Shown here: in pieces, positions 11,389 through 12,372 of the stretch
Layout: each line of letters starts with the position of its first letter
How positions within the stretch are numbered: the stretch's first letter is position 1
Source of the DNA: Desulfuromonadales bacterium
GTDB lineage: Bacteria > Desulfobacterota > Desulfuromonadia > Desulfuromonadales > UBA2294
Reading direction: 5' to 3'
Assembly: GCA_030591795.1 (NCBI GenBank)
Contig: JAUVAJ010000013.1
Location: 1-12,372 of the forward strand
Length of the DNA stretch: 12,372 nt
Notes under the pieces: generated by a model
The model's database searches: none
Seen by the model: the letters and a program-made list of their open reading frames with translations, nothing else
Told to the model about the DNA's origin: nothing
Translations under genes and position numbers: made by a program

Positions 11389-12372
11389 TTATGGCACTGA
11401 GCTCATGTTCCCAGGGACGATCCAGCGAGAACTGTTCTTCTTTAAATCGATAATATAAGCCCCTTTAGACAAAAATCGTTGTTTCGGACCAAAACTCAAC
11501 CGTGGATAGACACCTGAATAGGGCGCCATATTATCGCCATGATCTAACATATCAAACAGATATTCACGGTAATAGTACTGTTTGATGTGCCCAAGTCCGG
11601 AATTTAAGAGTAAACAGGCATAGTGAGTCTGCCCCTGAATTATGGGATTTGTCAGCTCTATCTGATTATTTCTCAACCAAGCTGAAACCAGAAAAAACCT
11701 ATCACTATGATTTTCAGGCAAAATATACGGATGTATTATCCTCCCTGATTTTTCAAACACTTCTGGAATCACTGTGAGATCACCATTTAATAACGTAGAT
11801 GAGATATATACCGGGATAGTCGCAACATAGGTTCCGACTTTGTCAGCAAACTGATGCAGATCGGGTTCGTCGAGCCATAAGACAATCGCCCCGGGCTGTA
11901 ATAGATCAATTTTCTGTCGAACAGCTTTCCAGTCAATGTCATACAGATCAAGAACACTTTCAACAATTTCACCACTCTGATCAGCGGCCAGATCGTGAAC
12001 TGTTCTGGCACCCTTTCTTGCTACCAACCCTTGACTTGTCAACTGCAAGATGTTCATAGCCCTCTGTTGCGAAGAGATGTCAGCAAATACAACCCGGGAT
12101 TCAAGATCAATCCCGGACGAATAATAGAGAGTATAGTAATCGACTGGGACTGCAATCTTCGGCAGATCGGTGATAGGTAGCAGACTGATCAGTTTCTTGT
12201 CTCTACAAAAATCATGAATAGGTTGCCATGAACCATTGACCATGCCGCTGAGCAAGGCAAAGACAGGTTGCTGTTGATATAATTCTTCAAGCTGTGCAAT
12301 CCAGGAGGAAGACGGACCAGACACTTCCCAGACATGATGGATCCAGTGTCGATATGCTTTTGCTCGATATGC
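11389..12372 (-). CDS. Type-1 periplasmic-binding-protein-like protein, C-terminal part (5' end outside the window)
   Basis: The frame is open without a stop from 11389 to the right edge, so the gene begins beyond base 12372. The first in-frame start candidate, a GTG at 12324, has no convincing ribosome-binding site, and the residues before it ('RHWIHHVWEVSGPSSSW') read naturally into the protein. The visible 328 residues include 'PVFALLSGMVNGSWQPIHDF', 'LISLLPITDLP' and 'YYTLYYSSGIDLESR'. This is the pattern of type-1 ligand-binding (branched-chain amino acid/amide-like) domains, where a hinge segment is followed by the ligand-facing strand. I assign the fold with moderate confidence and no ligand. 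No transporter gene is adjacent. It converges on the monoheme cytochrome gene, with 19 bp between stops and no terminator seen. Confidence 0.6.
   Translation of the reverse strand, partial: AYRAKAYRHWIHHVWEVSGPSSSWIAQLEELYQQQPVFALLSGMVNGSWQPIHDFCRDKKLISLLPITDLPKIAVPVDYYTLYYSSGIDLESRVVFADISSQQRAMNILQLTSQGLVARKGARTVHDLAADQSGEIVESVLDLYDIDWKAVRQKIDLLQPGAIVLWLDEPDLHQFADKVGTYVATIPVYISSTLLNGDLTVIPEVFEKSGRIIHPYILPENHSDRFFLVSAWLRNNQIELTNPIIQGQTHYACLLLNSGLGHIKQYYYREYLFDMLDHGDNMAPYSGVYPRLSFGPKQRFLSKGAYIIDLKKNSSRWIVPGNMSSVP

Noticed and set aside
1..12372. Mobile elements, CRISPR arrays, tRNA or rRNA genes, phage or defence genes
   Set aside because: No transposase or integrase motifs, no regularly spaced repeats, no tRNA cloverleaf and no rRNA segments were seen. 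Gene content looks like ordinary metabolic and respiratory chromosome.

Overview
This window looks like chromosome of a deltaproteobacterium of the Desulfuromonadia type (Geobacter/Desulfuromonas/Pelobacter relatives). That placement is an inference. It rests on a small tetraheme class III-type cytochrome c, System II (ResB/CcsA) cytochrome c maturation genes, a monoheme periplasmic cytochrome, a BioW-containing biotin operon and a moderate base composition. I see no mobile element, CRISPR array, tRNA or rRNA.

Layout. (1) 1-462 is the 3' part of a nitroreductase-family gene that enters from the left edge. (2) 503-2030: a membrane-anchored XRE-type regulator with an extracytoplasmic EF-hand-like loop is divergent from a tetraheme cytochrome c. 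A 38-bp perfect palindrome follows the cytochrome gene. (3) 2074-2183: a promoter, a GNRA-capped hairpin and an intrinsic terminator with a C-rich loop lie between genes. They make a good candidate for an unannotated small RNA of about 70 nt. (4) 2216-3974 (minus): a Na+/Ca2+-type (CaCA) antiporter gene and a DUF3108-like exported protein gene form a two-gene operon. They are divergent from an ArsR-type regulator (4110-4439), with a Fur-box-like AT-rich element in the shared promoter region. (5) 4457-8008 (minus): a tightly overlapping operon bioW-bioF-bioH-bioC. It encodes two alternative routes to the pimeloyl thioester (BioW from free pimelate; BioC/BioH from the fatty-acid pathway) that converge on BioF. 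A BirA-type operator overlaps the -35 of a promoter that appears to produce a nearly leaderless bioW mRNA. (6) 8143-11369 (plus): ccsA(resC)-ccsB(resB), then a receiver-GAF protein with substituted phosphorylation residues, then a small monoheme cytochrome c. (7) 11389-12372 (minus): the 3' part of a gene resembling type-1 periplasmic binding proteins, running off the right edge.

How the genes fit together. The biotin block makes 8-amino-7-oxononanoate; bioA, bioD and bioB are not in the window and must lie elsewhere. CcsA and CcsB attach heme to CXXCH motifs outside the cytoplasmic membrane, and both exported cytochromes here would be substrates of such a system. The unusual points are the small-RNA candidate, the doubled pimelate supply under one BirA-like operator, the CcsA with a degenerate WWD motif, and the receiver with Glu in place of the phosphoacceptor Asp. 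All functional assignments come from reading motifs in the sequence; no database search was run.
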